Below are positions 1-35,996 of a DNA stretch of 64,000 bases, piece by piece. The DNA is from Botryococcus braunii (Eukaryota; Chlorophyta; Trebouxiophyceae). Within the stretch, counting starts at the first letter, position 1; every line of letters begins with the position of its first letter. The translations under genes and the position numbers were made by a program. The DNA lies in assembly GCA_002005505.1 (NCBI GenBank), contig MVGU01001250.1, positions 78,501-142,500 of the forward strand, written 5' to 3'. The notes under the pieces were generated by a model. The model was given only the letters and a program-made list of their open reading frames with translations, was not told the origin of the DNA and searched no databases.

Positions 1-370
1 TACATCCCGGGTGGGATTCAGTCCTGCTCATTGCTAACGCAGTAATCACCACCCCGTTCTACATTGGACAAGCCTCTACAAGCCTCTACCATCAAAAAAC
101 ACTGATTTGTATCGTGGCCTCTTCTGATCTTCATGTCCCCAAAAACATGACATCATACACAAGGAAACACCTTTATAAGCTGTGGACCCATTTGCAGGAG
201 CACCTCCTTCAATCACGGAACTCAAGGAGCAGCACTGAAGGAACTCAAGGAGCAGCATATAAAGCATACGGCAACAACCTTCAGCCTATGATGCCTATCA
301 CTGCGTGGACTCTCGCACACAAGTCTAGCAACCAGAGCGCATACCGAGGGAACATGGACGCATACCCTCC

Positions 371-447
<77 letters not shown>
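371..447. repeat. (CA)n microsatellite
   Basis: About 37 uninterrupted CA units. The flanking 1-370 and 448-631 stretches lie in the P1 intron beyond exon 1294-632 and show no convincing exon. Confidence 0.95.
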
Positions 448-448
<1 letters not shown>

Positions 449-631
449 GACATGCATGCAGGTACGTGCTGCTTCGACCGCACACCCACATGGGTTGGAC
501 TTGCACGACTTCACGCCATCCGGTGCAGCAGGTCAAACAAGGGCTCGCAACAGTATTTGTAATTTTGATAAATGAATAAACAAACCAGAGGGGCGGTCAG
601 TGCAGCGGCCGACAGGCAACCCAGGGATCAC

Positions 632-9015
<8,384 letters not shown>

Positions 9016-9090
9016 CACAAAGTCGCTGTTCGACGAACAGGTTTGGCCGGTTGAATGAATTCCCAGACACTGCACGGGGCAAGTGATCTA

Positions 9091-9124
9091 TGACTTTCCA
9101 GGATCAACCTGGAAACTTATTCAA
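9091..9124 (-). promoter_or_regulatory. Conserved palindromic element upstream of P1
   Basis: Second copy of the TTTCCAGGATCRACCTGGAA inverted repeat, about 76-110 nt upstream of the P1 Met-Ser-Lys exon. The sequence between element and start codon is also alignable with P2 (GACATCA.AA.GTCGC). Confidence 0.4.
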
Positions 9125-12100
9125 ACAACGGAAATGCTCATACATGTTGATTGCGCACGATTCCAGTTATTTCCCTACGCCAGGGGATTCCACAGGGGAG
9201 TGAGCGCTGCTGCTCAACGCGGAAAAACAGTTATTTGGGAATGCAAACAATACTTGTCATGTCACTATGTACTATGGTGGACTCACTTTGCACATCAATT
9301 GTGAATGTCTATTTTCGGCGACAGCAGGCCGGGGCCCGAAAGTGGCATACGGAATGTGGACTTTTCAAACTTTCTAGCGTGTCGACAAATCGTGGCCGAC
9401 GCACCACGCGGGAGTTCACACCAGACCGTCAGCTGTAAACCCTTTTGAGGTACAAGTTGTACGAACCCAATGTACAGGTGGTTAAACTTATTCACGCAAA
9501 CTTTGCGTCGCAAAGTTAAGACAGGGACCAAATAAAGGAGATTAATGGCAAGTTCAACAAGTACTGCAATAATGTTGATGGGGAGTAACCAGGGCCTGGC
9601 TTGATAATATTCCAAAAACCGGTACCGGGCAACTTTTGTTCTGTTTGTGAATTTCAGTAAGATCAGAAGTCATCGATGGATTTATCAGAAAGCTCGGGAG
9701 ATACAGCTGAATAAAATGAAGCTGAGTCTTGCAACAGCTGGTACTTTGAAGATACATACTGTAAATAGTACCGCATGCAATATGGTAAAATATTCCAAAG
9801 AGAACCGCACTGAGTGGTCAAGACATGGGTAGGAAACGCGCAGCATTTATCAAGGAGGACTATAAAAGAAAACAAGACTGCATTCAACAGAAATTCGTGA
9901 AGAGAACAAGGGGTCTGGGTTCTTACAAAAAAGTAAAAGCCATCAGATTCTAGGAGCAACTTTGTGAGTGAGGAGGGGTCTGCATTGGTTACGTGCAACC
10001 TACTGCCTAATCAGCTGCAACTGATGTAAGATTTTAGAAATTTCATGCATGCACTTTCCTTTGCAAAGGAAAGTGCACGCATGAAATTTCAAAAATTTTA
10101 AATTCAGCATCCTACTGCTATTTAACTGCAGGATTAACTTTATGTTCACCATTGCTGTTTACTCCTTGCGTAAAAATTCCAATGCCTGCAGCACCAAGAG
10201 CTGTCCCTTATAAGCATGATTTTGGAAGTCCTCAATAACAGTTGACCACCGTCTTTGCTGCTTAATGAAACAGCTGAGGGACATAGACATAGCAAGACAT
10301 GGTAAAGAAGCATCATGGTTTGAATACCAGTACATATGGAAACCTCAGCGGGATTTTCATTTACTACCGGTACCCACTGGGACCCTCAAAGGAAACCGTC
10401 CATTACAACGCTCTAAACCGAGCCCGCTTTTACAAGCTGGCCCTTTTTCCCCCTAAGATGCCTGTCAAGTGCCAGCATTTGTCACATATTGTCCTGTTTC
10501 AGAAAAGCCATTTTGTATGTATGCGAATCTTGCTCAAGCAAGTCCGGCCCCCTTACATTATGTGCCATATAGGACCAAACTTGCAACCCCTGCCCCTGCT
10601 CTTGCTTAATCCAACAACAGTTTGACAAGAATTATTAACTGGACTGTGCTGGAGTGCACCAATGTCATGTGAAGAAGCTTCACTCACGTCAACAGCACCC
10701 GTCGTGATTGATCAGGTCGAACTTCTGCTAGGACCCTTTCGGAATCTAGACCCTGCCATGGCACATGTGCAGGCCAGAACACACACGTACATGTGCAGGC
10801 CAGAACTGACAAGACCACTGCTGAAGAACATTGACAACCTCAAATGGTCGGTTGAAAAACATTGCTACACCACACCTGTACAACCTGAAGCTCCTCACGC
10901 ACAGTATAACTAGACTCTGGAAGTTGGGACTCGCTGCGCAGGTGCACAAACAATCGGCGCGAAGAAGCATTACAACTGAGACGTTTAACCGAGCACGTAT
11001 TATGCCCAAGGCCATATGGCTATAAAAAATGCGTGCGCATATATCTGATGTCAAAGCTAGCTGAAAAGATTTCATCGGCAACACTGGGAAAGCCGTATGT
11101 CAGCCATCAAGAAAAACTGAAGTGCAAACGTCGGCATCTTAGGTACTATTTTACAGGTCTTTCTAGATCCGAGCAACCAGCTCCGGTCTACTCCTAAAGA
11201 TACTATAGTATAGCCAAGACCAGTATCAATCCTACAGTCAAAAGCTGTAACGGGGTCCAATTGGAAGTACGGATGTACTTTGAAGGGTACATATTAGACC
11301 ACGGACCAAGGACTGGATGTAAAAGACACTTTTATTTCACTGAAAGAAACCATGACATGTACACATGGCATGCATATGCACCGGTATACCTTCTGTACCA
11401 GTCTGTCTAATTGATTCACATCTGCTTCACCACAACTTGCGCGCAAACTGTTTTAGCTATGGCATACCTGCTGTCATGCAGGGGACGCCACTACGCACGT
11501 CATTCAAAACTAGGACTTGAACACACAAATTGCAGGGTTCAATTGACATTTTGCAGCTGTTCTGTGGCAACACTATCTAGCTATGACATTACTTCGCCCT
11601 GCCATCTTCTACCTTCAATGTAACTATCAAACACAGTATCCCGTACACGGTCCACTTGTATCTGCCTTTGTACGGCACTGTGTTTTAACAGGCTGTTCCA
11701 GCCAAACTGGTAAAATAGGCTTAAAAGTCCAGAGGCACCAATAGATCAAGGAAAGAGGTCAAGCATCTGGACTTCTCAACAATGCCTGTACTACTAAGTG
11801 CCGTTACCTTGTGTTATCCTGCTGTGCATCAGTACGCACTACATACATGCTGACATCATGCTATTAAATCCCCGAATTTGAACAGCTTGTACATTACCAT
11901 GCGGGGTGTATCCCCGAGCGGTGGAGGTCCATGTGTGCAGGAGACTTACGATGCTGTAAATGTCACACATCCATGGAGCTTTCATTAAAGGGGATGTGAA
12001 GGCCTATAGGGGTGAAGGCTGACAGTTTCATTTCCTCTGCACCTAACGAGGCAGTGAGACGCAGAATAAGGGTGCCTGACATGTCACAAGCAGAACCCAG

Positions 12101-13409
12101 TCCCGAGCTGAGCACAGGTATCTCCCAAGTTCCTAGAACACTGCCGGGAAATGCATCCCCTGTTTCACTGATAGGGATTCCAGAAGAACCGCTTCCTGTT
12201 GGGAGGGGGGGGGTATGAAATGCATGGTACTTTCTCTGCCCCACCCCCACACCCCCGGGGGGGGGGGGGGGCAGGGAGGCTGCAGAGAGGCAACAAACCC
12301 GTGATTTGTATTTCTTTCCCACCAGATATTCTTTTGCCAGAAGCTACCTTCTTTTTGCCGGGTGCGCATGATCAAAAGCGCCCTCCCAACCTGCAGAATT
12401 GTGGGCAGGGCTTCCGTTCAGCACTTTTCTGAGATGGCCGCCTTCTAGAAGGACTTTCCCTGCTTGCGGGTCTGGCTTCAGCCTTCTAAACGATCACCCT
12501 CATGGAGAGCTCCTTGGTGCTACCGAAATTCATTAGCAAAGGTAAACACATACTTTCTGCAGCAGCATCAGGGAGGAGAGTGGATTGGCATTTGCAAGCA
12601 AAATTCATGTGCAAACGTGAATTGTTCAAGCAACGGAAGCGGCATTGACATCTTGCACTACCCTGGGGCTCTTGACCCTCTTCCACTTTTGGTTTAGGGC
12701 TTTTGGGAGCCACCAATGCCACGCCTTTTCTGCATAACATCTCCCTGCTGGCAAGCAAGCTACCTGCCTCCCGCAGTACCTAAAGCAAGCCCCTGAAGCC
12801 TTTCGGACTCCCCGGCAGGACTGGTGCCCAAGGGGCCCAACAACGTGGTGTATTTTGGGTAAAAACGAAAGGGTCAAACATGTGGCTCCCAACCGACAGC
12901 AGGCCAAGACACAACTAGGCTGTAAGTAGGCTGTTCGGGACTGCCACAGGTCTTTCCTCCGCCAAACTGAACTCTGCATATGGATTGACTATCGGTTACC
13001 AGGATTCAGAGAGATGATAAGAAGGGCTTGGGAACTGAACGCGAGTCATTTTTCACCGGACGATTCGGGCAAAAGGTTTTCTGCCAACTGGCACCAGCGA
13101 TTTGTGTTCACTACTCCGTGATTACCCTGTTGGAAGTGGCAAGTGGGGCTCCCAGTGGGGCCCTGCCACATGTCTTTTGAGTACATGACCGACAGAAGAG
13201 CACACAGCCAGGTCCTGATCCTGTCAAGATGACCTGGGACCTTTCACCACAGCACATTAACGGTACATAATGGCATCTTCGCAGTGTGAGTCCATGTGAA
13301 ACAAGTGTATGGCTGTAGACTAAGGCCCAGTCTAGGGGGAGACAATAGAATCAGTCCGGACTCTTGCGCGACATACACCATGAACATGGGTTCCACCTGT
13401 TCACGCTGT
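9125..13409. other. P2-P1 intergenic stretch, no gene recognised
   Basis: Contains the 54-bp palindrome, C/G homopolymer runs near 12200 and 12260, and ordinary unique sequence. No open frame here shows a recognisable domain or the family signature. Confidence 0.6.
10037..10090. repeat. 54-bp near-perfect palindrome
   Basis: GAAATTTCATGCATGCAC and its complement flank TTTCCTTTGCAAAGGAAA, with one mismatched pair. About 1 kb upstream of P1. Confidence 0.85.
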
Positions 13410-20980
<7,571 letters not shown>

Positions 20981-21058
20981 CAGAAGGTCGCGACTCCAAA
21001 AACAGGTCCTTGTGGTTTGACGGAAAGTCGTACAATCAAAATATATGTATATTTTTGT

Positions 21059-21093
21059 ACTTTCCAGGATCGACCTGGAAGCTTATGAACACA
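21059..21093 (-). promoter_or_regulatory. Conserved palindromic element upstream of P2
   Basis: The motif TTTCCAGGATCRACCTGGAA is an inverted repeat about 80-110 nt upstream of the P2 start codon. The same motif lies at the same distance upstream of P1. The flanks also match (CTGGAARCTTAT). An A/T-rich TATA-like stretch sits at about 21040-21053. A promoter or 5' UTR role is inferred from conservation and position only; P4 does not show it. Confidence 0.4.
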
Positions 21094-21899
21094 AAAGAAG
21101 TGTCCATGTGCGTCAATTGCCCACGTCTCCGGTTTCCTCAGTTCATACGGTTTCACAAGGAGCAAATATCGGAAATTTAAGGGATTTATGCCCAATTTTA
21201 AGCATTCAACCAATTAAAACCATCGTTGATTTGTTCTGGTGTGCTTTCATCGCTGCTTCCTCGATTGCGTCAATCGTCGATGTCTAATTTTGGCAGCAGT
21301 CGCAGAGCAGCCGCGTGGGCCCCGCTGCAGGCCTGCGCCCGGCCCTGCGGCCCGGCCGCAGCGTGCGGATCCGGCCGGGCGAGTCGCCTCAGGCGAGTCG
21401 CCGTAAGCTTAGGGCGACTCGCCTGAGGCGATCCCTGAGCCTGAGCCTGAGGGCCAGGAACTGAGGGCCACAGGCTGCAGCAGGGCCTGCGGCCGGATGT
21501 TTCAGACATGTAAACGTTTGAATCATGGGCTCGCTGATACAACACGCTTGCATGCCGGAACAGCCCGCCCGGCTGACGACAGGGTATTGCCAAGACCGGT
21601 CTTTGCAATACCCTGTCATCAGCCAGAATATAGGCAATGTTGCCTATATCTCCCGAGTAGACTGACAACTAAGTCTAGCTAGAAAAACATGCAAGCTGAT
21701 GTATCCAAAGCGTGGTTTACATAGCATGTTAGATGGCATCCGCATTTCTGCTTGCGCGATTCCGAGCACACTGAATTGCTGCTCGCCCAAACATTCGCGG
21801 TGCTCCATTTCCGTACTGCGAGCGCCGCGAGTACTGCTTACGAGCACAAATGCGGATGCCCTCTTGCTCACACATATGTGCACACTAACTAGTGTTATA

Positions 21900-21966
21900 A
21901 CATGTTATTACATCACTACGTGTTATTCCACTAATTAGTGGAATAACACGTAGTGATGTAACATGT
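21900..21966. repeat. 67-bp palindrome
   Basis: Arms of 32-35 nt around CTAATTAG pair except for a 3-nt indel; each arm contains ACATCACTACGTGTTATTCC. About 0.9 kb upstream of P2. Confidence 0.8.
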
Positions 21967-22136
21967 TCGTGTGCACATACAGTACTAGTAGCTACTAATA
22001 CTATATATAGTAGGAGTACTATGTAGTACTACTATGGGTGTTGGACGTTGAAAAGGTGGCTCCTATATAGGTATAAGAGTAGCTACGTATACACATGTGT
22101 AGGAGCCGCCTTTGTACAATGATCAACCAAGTGATG

Positions 22137-22265
22137 TCACTTGATCAAGTTCAATTGCCATGAGCCATGTTCAATTGCAACCGAGTGTTGCAACGAAGTG
22201 CTGTCACTTGAGCCATGTTCAATTGCAACCCATTGTTGCAACGGAGTGTTGTCTCTTGAGCCAAG
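22137..22265. repeat. Direct repeats of TTCAATTGCAACC with CACTTGAGCCATG
   Basis: About three copies of a roughly 50-bp block (CACTTGAGCCATGTTCAATT plus GCAACCGAGTGTTGCAACG) upstream of P2; function unknown. Confidence 0.6.
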
Positions 22266-23983
22266 TTGTGGTGTCCTCTAGGTGCTCTTAACAGAGAATG
22301 TTAGAGAACGTTCACACTGCCTGTGAATCTTAAGAAGCTTTTTGTGTGTATATATATGGCTGCGGGGTGTCCCAGCTCTTGACAGCTAGCTCTAGGGTGG
22401 GAAAGTTCCATTCCTGACACAGTGGGAGTCAGATTTGATATGAGGCGAGTGCGCAAACCGCTGATCAGGCTTGACTTTGCAATCCACTGAGTGGGGATCG
22501 TGTTGGCTGACGCTACACAACTAGCTCATGCTGCTTTCCAAAGTTGCAAGCATTGATGCTGTTCTCAACAAGGCAGGACAGCTACAGGAGATCTTCTAGA
22601 AGCACTTGATGACATATACAAATCACCTTGCAAGGCTTTCCAACCATTGATCTTGTAGATATTAAGAAGAGACACGAGAAGCAAACATGGCGCAACCGGA
22701 CGTAGTGGGAACTTCCAAATTTGAAACGAGTTGCATAGATGTGTTGTCACATCTAGGGTGTGACTCACTTTATCAATCAGATATAACATTACCGAAACAC
22801 CTTCAAATGATGTTCAAGTTTCTGATTGACCTATTCCAAATGAGTTGCAACGTGTATGGCTCCTGCATTGCTCCTGTACACGGAGCTAAGACTCAGCTAA
22901 TCCCTGTAATTATAAGCTAATTTAGTTATAACCTTCATTACCTAACTCTACTGGGCATTGTGCTACATGACTCTCAGCCTCATGGGGCTGACCTAGTCAA
23001 ACATCTGGAGTGATTCAGAATATATGCAAGATAGCTTCAAAGAAATTTATCCTAACTCGAGTTCCAAACTTGTCCACAGTTACTTGGTAACAAATGGTGA
23101 GCTTCCTTAAATTGAAACTACAGTTACCTGGTATAAATGCTTGATGTAATCCATTCAGATATGAGGTGAGAGCGCAAGTCCGATCAGGCTTGTGGATCCC
23201 CCTCACTGAACATGACGGAGCCAGATTAAGAAAATGTGTTCTGGAATTGTCAGGGTAACACCATGATTCAACATTCAATACCATTAGAACTCTAGCCCTG
23301 AATACCATTTGCTATCTGGGTTTGCACCCCACTAGTTCTGCAGGGGGGATCGTGCTGGGCGCTCACAACACTAACTCGGCAAGATCTGTAGCGTTCAATT
23401 TGCTTCAAAACCGTGAATTGCCAGCAATGCCTTCTCAATTGATTCCAACAGGAAGAGGCAACACGGCCCAAGTAGACATAACGAAAATCACTACCAGACT
23501 TGAACCGGGTGCTCGAGCTGTTGCTACCAGAACTCGAAAGACTCACCGGGGATATCCTTCGTTGGCGGACGGGGACCCTCACAGCTGGGTACCCCATGTC
23601 CTACTGGGCTCATGAGTCCGTGATCATGCATCCTTGACTAATCAGTCAAGAGAACTATCTGTCTCCTTATCCACTTTGATTTTGAGGCCAGTATTGCACG
23701 TGGGATTGAGTTCCCTTTCATTACTCATTAGGGATGAATGGCAGAGTAGGCAGATGATCATGCGACGAGTTGTGTCCTACATTACAACTCAGAACACAGC
23801 AAATTCTTAGCTCTATAGCAATGATGGTTGCCATTGGCAATACCGTGACAAAGAACAAAATGTTCACCCTGCTTTGCCAAAATACGTTTAGCGAAGAACA
23901 CCTCAGCTATAGCTAATTGCACAGGTACTCATATTCGACCGTACGTGCATTCACAGAGAGAGACAGAGACCCTTCGTCATGAT

Positions 23984-24294
<311 letters not shown>

Positions 24295-25113
24295 TACCAA
24301 GAAGCTGCTAATGTTAGCAGACGGTTGCTAGCAAAATGGATGTACGTACATACATGTGTACACATACACACGTGTGCATACGTACATGTATACACAATGT
24401 TTTGGCCCGGCCCATACATGTATATGGTGATATACGCATAGCACCATATGCATGCAGCATGCGTAGTCATGATCATGTAAGTTGACTTGCATACTTGTAA
24501 CCGTCCCCCAAAGAAGAGGAACTACATAGACCATATATGTACAGTATATGGAGCTCCAGAATACCGAGGTGTACCTGAAGGTGTTTCATATGAGTTCTAC
24601 GATGAACGTACATACTGTATGCCACGATCCATGTTCTAATAGCGCAGGATTCCAGTATATATGTATTTACAGTACATGGAATAGCATGTACTGTAAATAC
24701 AAGTTGCGACCGTCAAGAAGAGCTTAAGATTGTGCCTGGCAGACAGAATAATCAGGCCTCTTAATCAGATGTCTGATCACGTCGACGTTCCACCCAAGCT
24801 TGGACGAAAAGGTTAGCTTAATTAAGGGTCTTCTACGCCTTTCTTCTTCCCAACTTATAAGCTAGTTAGTTGAGGAATGGCCATATATATGTTGATGGAC
24901 CCCGCTCCATAGCTGCTGACCACCTGTACAGTGCAGAGCACTTATTCCCATGCGGCCAGTCACGTGGCCCACGTGACCAGTCACGTGACCCACGTGGCCA
25001 CTAGTGATAGCCCTATCGATAAGGTCAGCAGCTCTGGAGCAGGATCCCTTAACGCCACCCTCTCAGCTACTAATATCATCAATATGAGCATGCATGTGCA
25101 TCACAAACTGATC

Positions 25114-25235
25114 TAGGCATGCTCATGTTCTGAACCCACATTTGATTACTTCCTTTCTTTGACAAAAAAGCGGTCCTAGGCATGCTCATGTTCCAAGCTC
25201 ACATCTGATTACTTCCTTTCTTTGACAAACAAAAG
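25114..25235. repeat. Two-copy direct repeat of about 62 bp
   Basis: CTAGGCATGCTCATGTTC is followed by CACATTTGATTACTTCCTTT and CTTTGACAAA, then the same again with few changes. Confidence 0.75.
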
Positions 25236-25850
25236 GGAAAGTTTGAAGGGGCTTGGAGGTGCACCAATAAGTAATGACCTTCAAGCTGTCTAGAGAGATC
25301 TGGCACTTAAGTTTGGCCAATGGCGCAGATGTGCTTATATGACCTGCGCCTAATCAGATCCTAGGCTAAGCTCTAGCGTACGGCAGTTCGACCAATGTAT
25401 AGCATCTTGGCAACCAAGCAAAAAAAAAGTGAGATGATCAATCTACATCCTACCTCAAAAACAAATCCTATCCAACGCAGCCGACTGTAGTGTTTCGAAA
25501 TGACTTCAGAAGTAGGTCTGAGCCCGAGGGGTTCGACCAAGAGAACAAGCAGTGCTTCAAAGTGACTTCAGATCTAAGGTATCTCGTTGACCGAGCTTAA
25601 GTCAGCTGGGCGAACAACAGATATCTTCAGGAATTCTGCATGAAACATAACCACCCAAATATATGTGGTTTTCACCCTGAATTCCAAACCCTAAAGGTAG
25701 CAACCTGAATCTTTGCTTGCAGTGCATTTCCTTATTTTCAAGGAACTCCTAACCAGGCACACCGCATGATAACAATACTGCAGGGTGCTATGCATCAAGG
25801 CAAGTCCATAACTTCTAGCTAAATGGAACTCAATGACTCATTGCATATTG

Positions 25851-25970
25851 ACACTCCGCGACTTGGACCAGACGTGTGGGGCCCAGTCCCTGGGGGGCCC
25901 CTCTGTACATGTACATGCAGGTACATAGGGGGATAGGGCCCCACACGACACGGTCACGTAAATGGAGTGT
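25851..25970. mobile_element. Imperfect inverted-repeat element, MITE-like
   Basis: The left arm starts CACTCCGCGACTTGGACCAG and runs to GTGTGGGGCCC. The right arm is GGGCCCCACACGACACGG to GGAGTG. There are several mismatches, and no coding capacity. Confidence 0.4.
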
Positions 25971-26441
25971 AAATATTACATGTAATACAGAACTACATAG
26001 CCTGTAGCTCTGTACTGAATATTATGTAAACTGCAAGGGGCCTTGCTTTATCTAAAACCTTTCTGCAAGGAGCCCCTTAGCATATCATAAGATACCGTCG
26101 TGATTCACATATACATAGGATATATATGCTATACACATATTTTTAAATCATTGCTTCTCAGGGTCAGCACAATTGATAGATCCCAGAGCAAGCATAAACT
26201 TAATAATCCTTTGCGCGAGATACTAAAGACATGGGATGAGCAAGAATGCAAATACCCATTTGGCTGATCACATTGTTTGATGTAAATAGTTTGGAGACGA
26301 AATAGAAAGGGTTAGAATGCACCCACCTGGCTATAGTAATTCAACTCGAAATGACTGCAGGAACGCGGACTGTGGAGCAAAGGGCTCTTATAGTGTTTTA
26401 CCTTGCATTCTTGCATTAGTACGGTAATTGTCAATGCGTCC

Positions 26442-32231
<5,790 letters not shown>

Positions 32232-35200
32232 ATACTGAGAAGCTGGGATGACTTTGTGCTGCTGCATGGCAGGGTCTGGCATTGTTCCATAAGAACGAAT
32301 AAGGGCGGTGTCACAGGTTCAAGGCTCGCCCGGTTTCCTATTTCAAGAGATGGAATCTGTGCAGAGATCGTGAGGAGTGGATGGATCTCGTTAGTGAGTT
32401 GGCTCATCTGCACATTTTGTCATCATGCCTGGAAATAAAACACTCTCTCACGCTTCTTAGAAACAGTGTTACGTAACGTTGAAGAATAGTTGTGATCCAT
32501 TCTCTCACCAGCTCGCTCGTGTGCTCACATGCTCACCCACTCGAACAATCACTCACTCAGTCACCACATACTCACAACATGTCTTCATGCACGCATTCAT
32601 TTACTCTGTCATTCACGCATTGGCAGGGCTTTTTGGAGGCCACGTAGGGCAACTCGCTTTCAAAGGTTGCCAGACGTGTGGCCCTGCCACCCAAGAGGAC
32701 CACATCAAGCTGGGCACCATGGTTCTTGCAGTCCTCTCCAGGCTAAACTCTATGTTGCTTGTTGACTTACTGGACGAGTTGACATTGATTTGAACATGAC
32801 TAGCGGAAACTTCACTGGGCACTTCCCCAGTCCTTGCATGCTTCTCACGTGAGCCATGCCCATGAGGACATGTGCATAGATCTATCTAGATTCATAATTC
32901 ATGTGCAGAGATCTATCTAGATTCATCTAGATTAATGGGCAAACGCATAGCAGTGATCTAGACTCCTTTGGGTGCCTCGAGACCAAAGGTCTCGTGACAA
33001 GGCTCTTGACATGACTCTAGTCACTAAGAATGGTTTCAAATGATCACCGCGAATGGATGCTATGGAATCCAATGCTGAAAGCCAGCAGCGGCAGCTTGAA
33101 CGGCAACGGGCAACCGCATCTATGTGCCCACCATACTCTTGGTAAACGTGTTACCAGCCAGGCAAAATGTATTGACCGCCAGCACACTCTGCGCGAGATA
33201 GACTCTTATCTTCTGGATCAAGCATGAGTTCTCTGACTTAGACTTTGGGTCTGACAACAACAGAGATCTTGAACCATTCCGTTCCTTCAGGGCACTATTG
33301 CGAAGGTAAGAAAGCTGAAACTTCTCTCCTGTGCAGGCAATGTCTGGAAGCTATGGTCATGGCTGCCCAGTGACTTGTAGTCCATGTTTCTTTTGTCTTC
33401 AGTCTTTCATCATGCCATTTAGCAGTTCAGACAGAGTAGCTTTTCCTTACGCAAGCTTCGACAGTCTCTATGCATGCTAAACTCTCTGTCATACTGTACA
33501 TGGAGTCTGTCGTATCCATCGTCAATGACGATTCGTCATCCTTAATAACACTCTGGTTTCAAAAACGGGGGTTTTGAGGGCCAGGCCATGCCTCTCATGC
33601 AATGCCTAGAATTCTGAGCTTTTACAATTCAACTTCGAAAAAATTTCTCATCCTGCATGTAGCATCCCAGGTGACATGCTACCCTTCTCCATTCGGCTTT
33701 CATACCTGACATGCACCAAAGGGAGCAGATTTTGCAGACTTTACTCCGGACGTCGGGAACCAATCAGGCGGTGATAGTTTCATGACTGGTTTTTCTGAAC
33801 TTGGATTTACTGTAGTTGCATGGTGATTCACTATCCATCACGTTTTAGTGGAGATGGGAGTGCCCATCCTGAGCCGGCACACTGCCGAAGCTCAATTAAG
33901 GCAACCAACTTGTCAATCAGATCCAATAAATACTCGTATGGCACTTGCCGGAGAACAATTGGCTCTAGAGGCACAAGGGGGACTGTGCAGAACGCCAGCC
34001 TCGGAATGGAATTCCCTATTATGTTAGTCACCCATTAGGTATTGCCACTAACAGAAATTAAGCTTCTGAGGGCACTTGTTGTTGGCAAGTTGTCAATGTG
34101 CTTGTCGCCGAAGGGAAACTGTGCCTTGATTGTTTCCAGCTGTTTTGTCGCGGTTTATCCATTCAAACGGCGACATCGCAGTTCAGAGTTTGGAGATCGG
34201 GCACCCGAAAATGGTCCCTGGGGACCCAGGGTTCGACAGGCCCGATTTGAAAGTACGGTTCACGTGAACTATCATAACACGTACGGGATTCAAAATGTAC
34301 AGTCCACCCACACTTTCATAACACCCACACTTTTTTCTATGTACAGTCCAGTTGTTACCATAAACGCACTTAATTTGGTTATTCGCAACCGATAAGTCAT
34401 ATGCATAATCCTAAACTGAACACCCTCACCCCCATCCCCTCGCCTCTACCCTCTCCATGACCAAGGTGGGTAGGAAAAGATTGCGAACAGCGGTGTCAAA
34501 GTGCGAGCAGGAGAAGGACAATGGGTAACAAAATGATGCTCATCCCTCACCGGCATACCACACAAATGTTGAAAGAGATCCCGATCTGGTGCCACCTTCC
34601 CATATCTATGGCTTTAGTCATGAATTTGTAAACGAATTCAAGGAATTGCTTTACACGCCAGACGCAAAACAAAAGAGGAAGAAAAACATACTATCGGATG
34701 TATCGTTCTTGTTCGATCAAGAATGAACTCACGCAAACCTCGGAGGATACAAGGATGCGTGACTAAGGGTCCTTGTGCGCTACTTATAACAAAGGACTCC
34801 GCCACAAGTCGCTGGCTTGAGTAATTCTTGCCCAGTGAGTATCCGTGTTCACCCTTTATATGGGTGGTCCCCGACAGTCCATGGACAAGCCCTAGGGGCA
34901 CACAATACTTGACGCGTCACAGGCAAGCTTAAATGTAAATTCAGGAAGAGCCCTATCATGATTGTGCGGGTGTATGGATTCCATTGTAACAGGAGCTCGA
35001 GCTCCCTGCTACTGTTCCTCGTGTCCCTGTAGGAGTCAGCTGAGTATTAATGTATTGCAGCATAAAAGTTGGCCATCGAGTAGGCCATGGCTGATGAATT
35101 CCAAAGCGTTTCCAAAGCGTTATAATCTTGTAATTGCCCTGCGCTTTATGACGCGCTATGACAATCATGATCAGCCATGAAGCGCATGACAACCATGGCC

Positions 35201-35927
35201 AGCCACGTGATTGATCAACCGCATGGTGACAAGGTATTGCTATTCCAGTGGTTCCAACCGGCTGTTGCATTCCCGTTACAAGTATATCTACGTATATCCC
35301 ACGCGCACGAGGATATCTGCAAATGCGCGGCCCTTATGTGCGTGGCCATGGGTGGCTTAAACGTTACTAGCAATGTTGTCACTACGGCGTATGGGAACAT
35401 CTGCGCACATGCATGTGTAACAATCTTTGTGTACTGGGCGTACAGGCACATGTACGCCCTAGGGTGAACAATTGTGTAATTGATTAATTAATACTACCCA
35501 ATGTGAAGACGTAGGCTTTGAAGATGTACAAGAATCCCAATGACTTTGCAAGAGCCTCGCATGAGGCAAGCACTTCGGCGTCAAAAGCATTATGCAACCT
35601 CACTTGGACGCAAATGCAAGCTCTTCTTCAGTGCCCTTTAAGCTGCATTGTGCAATGCGGGATAAGCCTTTTCTTTGGCGTCTATAGATTATATAGCGCT
35701 AATCTTTCCGAGTACTTCAAATGTAGTATCCGTACGGCTATTGCAACGTTAATATTCTATTACAATGTTAACATTCTTTCTCTCGTAAACCGTACTGTAC
35801 AGGAATAGTTGAGTAATTACCTTATAAACGCTAGTGAGTATGCGCTTTCCATGTAGTCATCGCATGGGTGGCAATTAAGTGTGCATGAAACCCGATGCAT
35901 ATGCATGACATGCCCCAGATCCGGATT

Positions 35928-35996
35928 GCACATGCCCATATATGCATATAGATATCATGTGGATTGCACATGCCCATATATGCATATAGATATCAT
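35928..35996. repeat. Perfect two-copy direct repeat
   Basis: GGATTGCACATGCCCATATA and TGCATATAGATATCAT occur twice in a row. Confidence 0.8.

Noticed and set aside
22687..23615. Possible small genes or transposon remnants
   Set aside because: Open frames of 77-97 codons without recognisable domains; only weak repeated segments.
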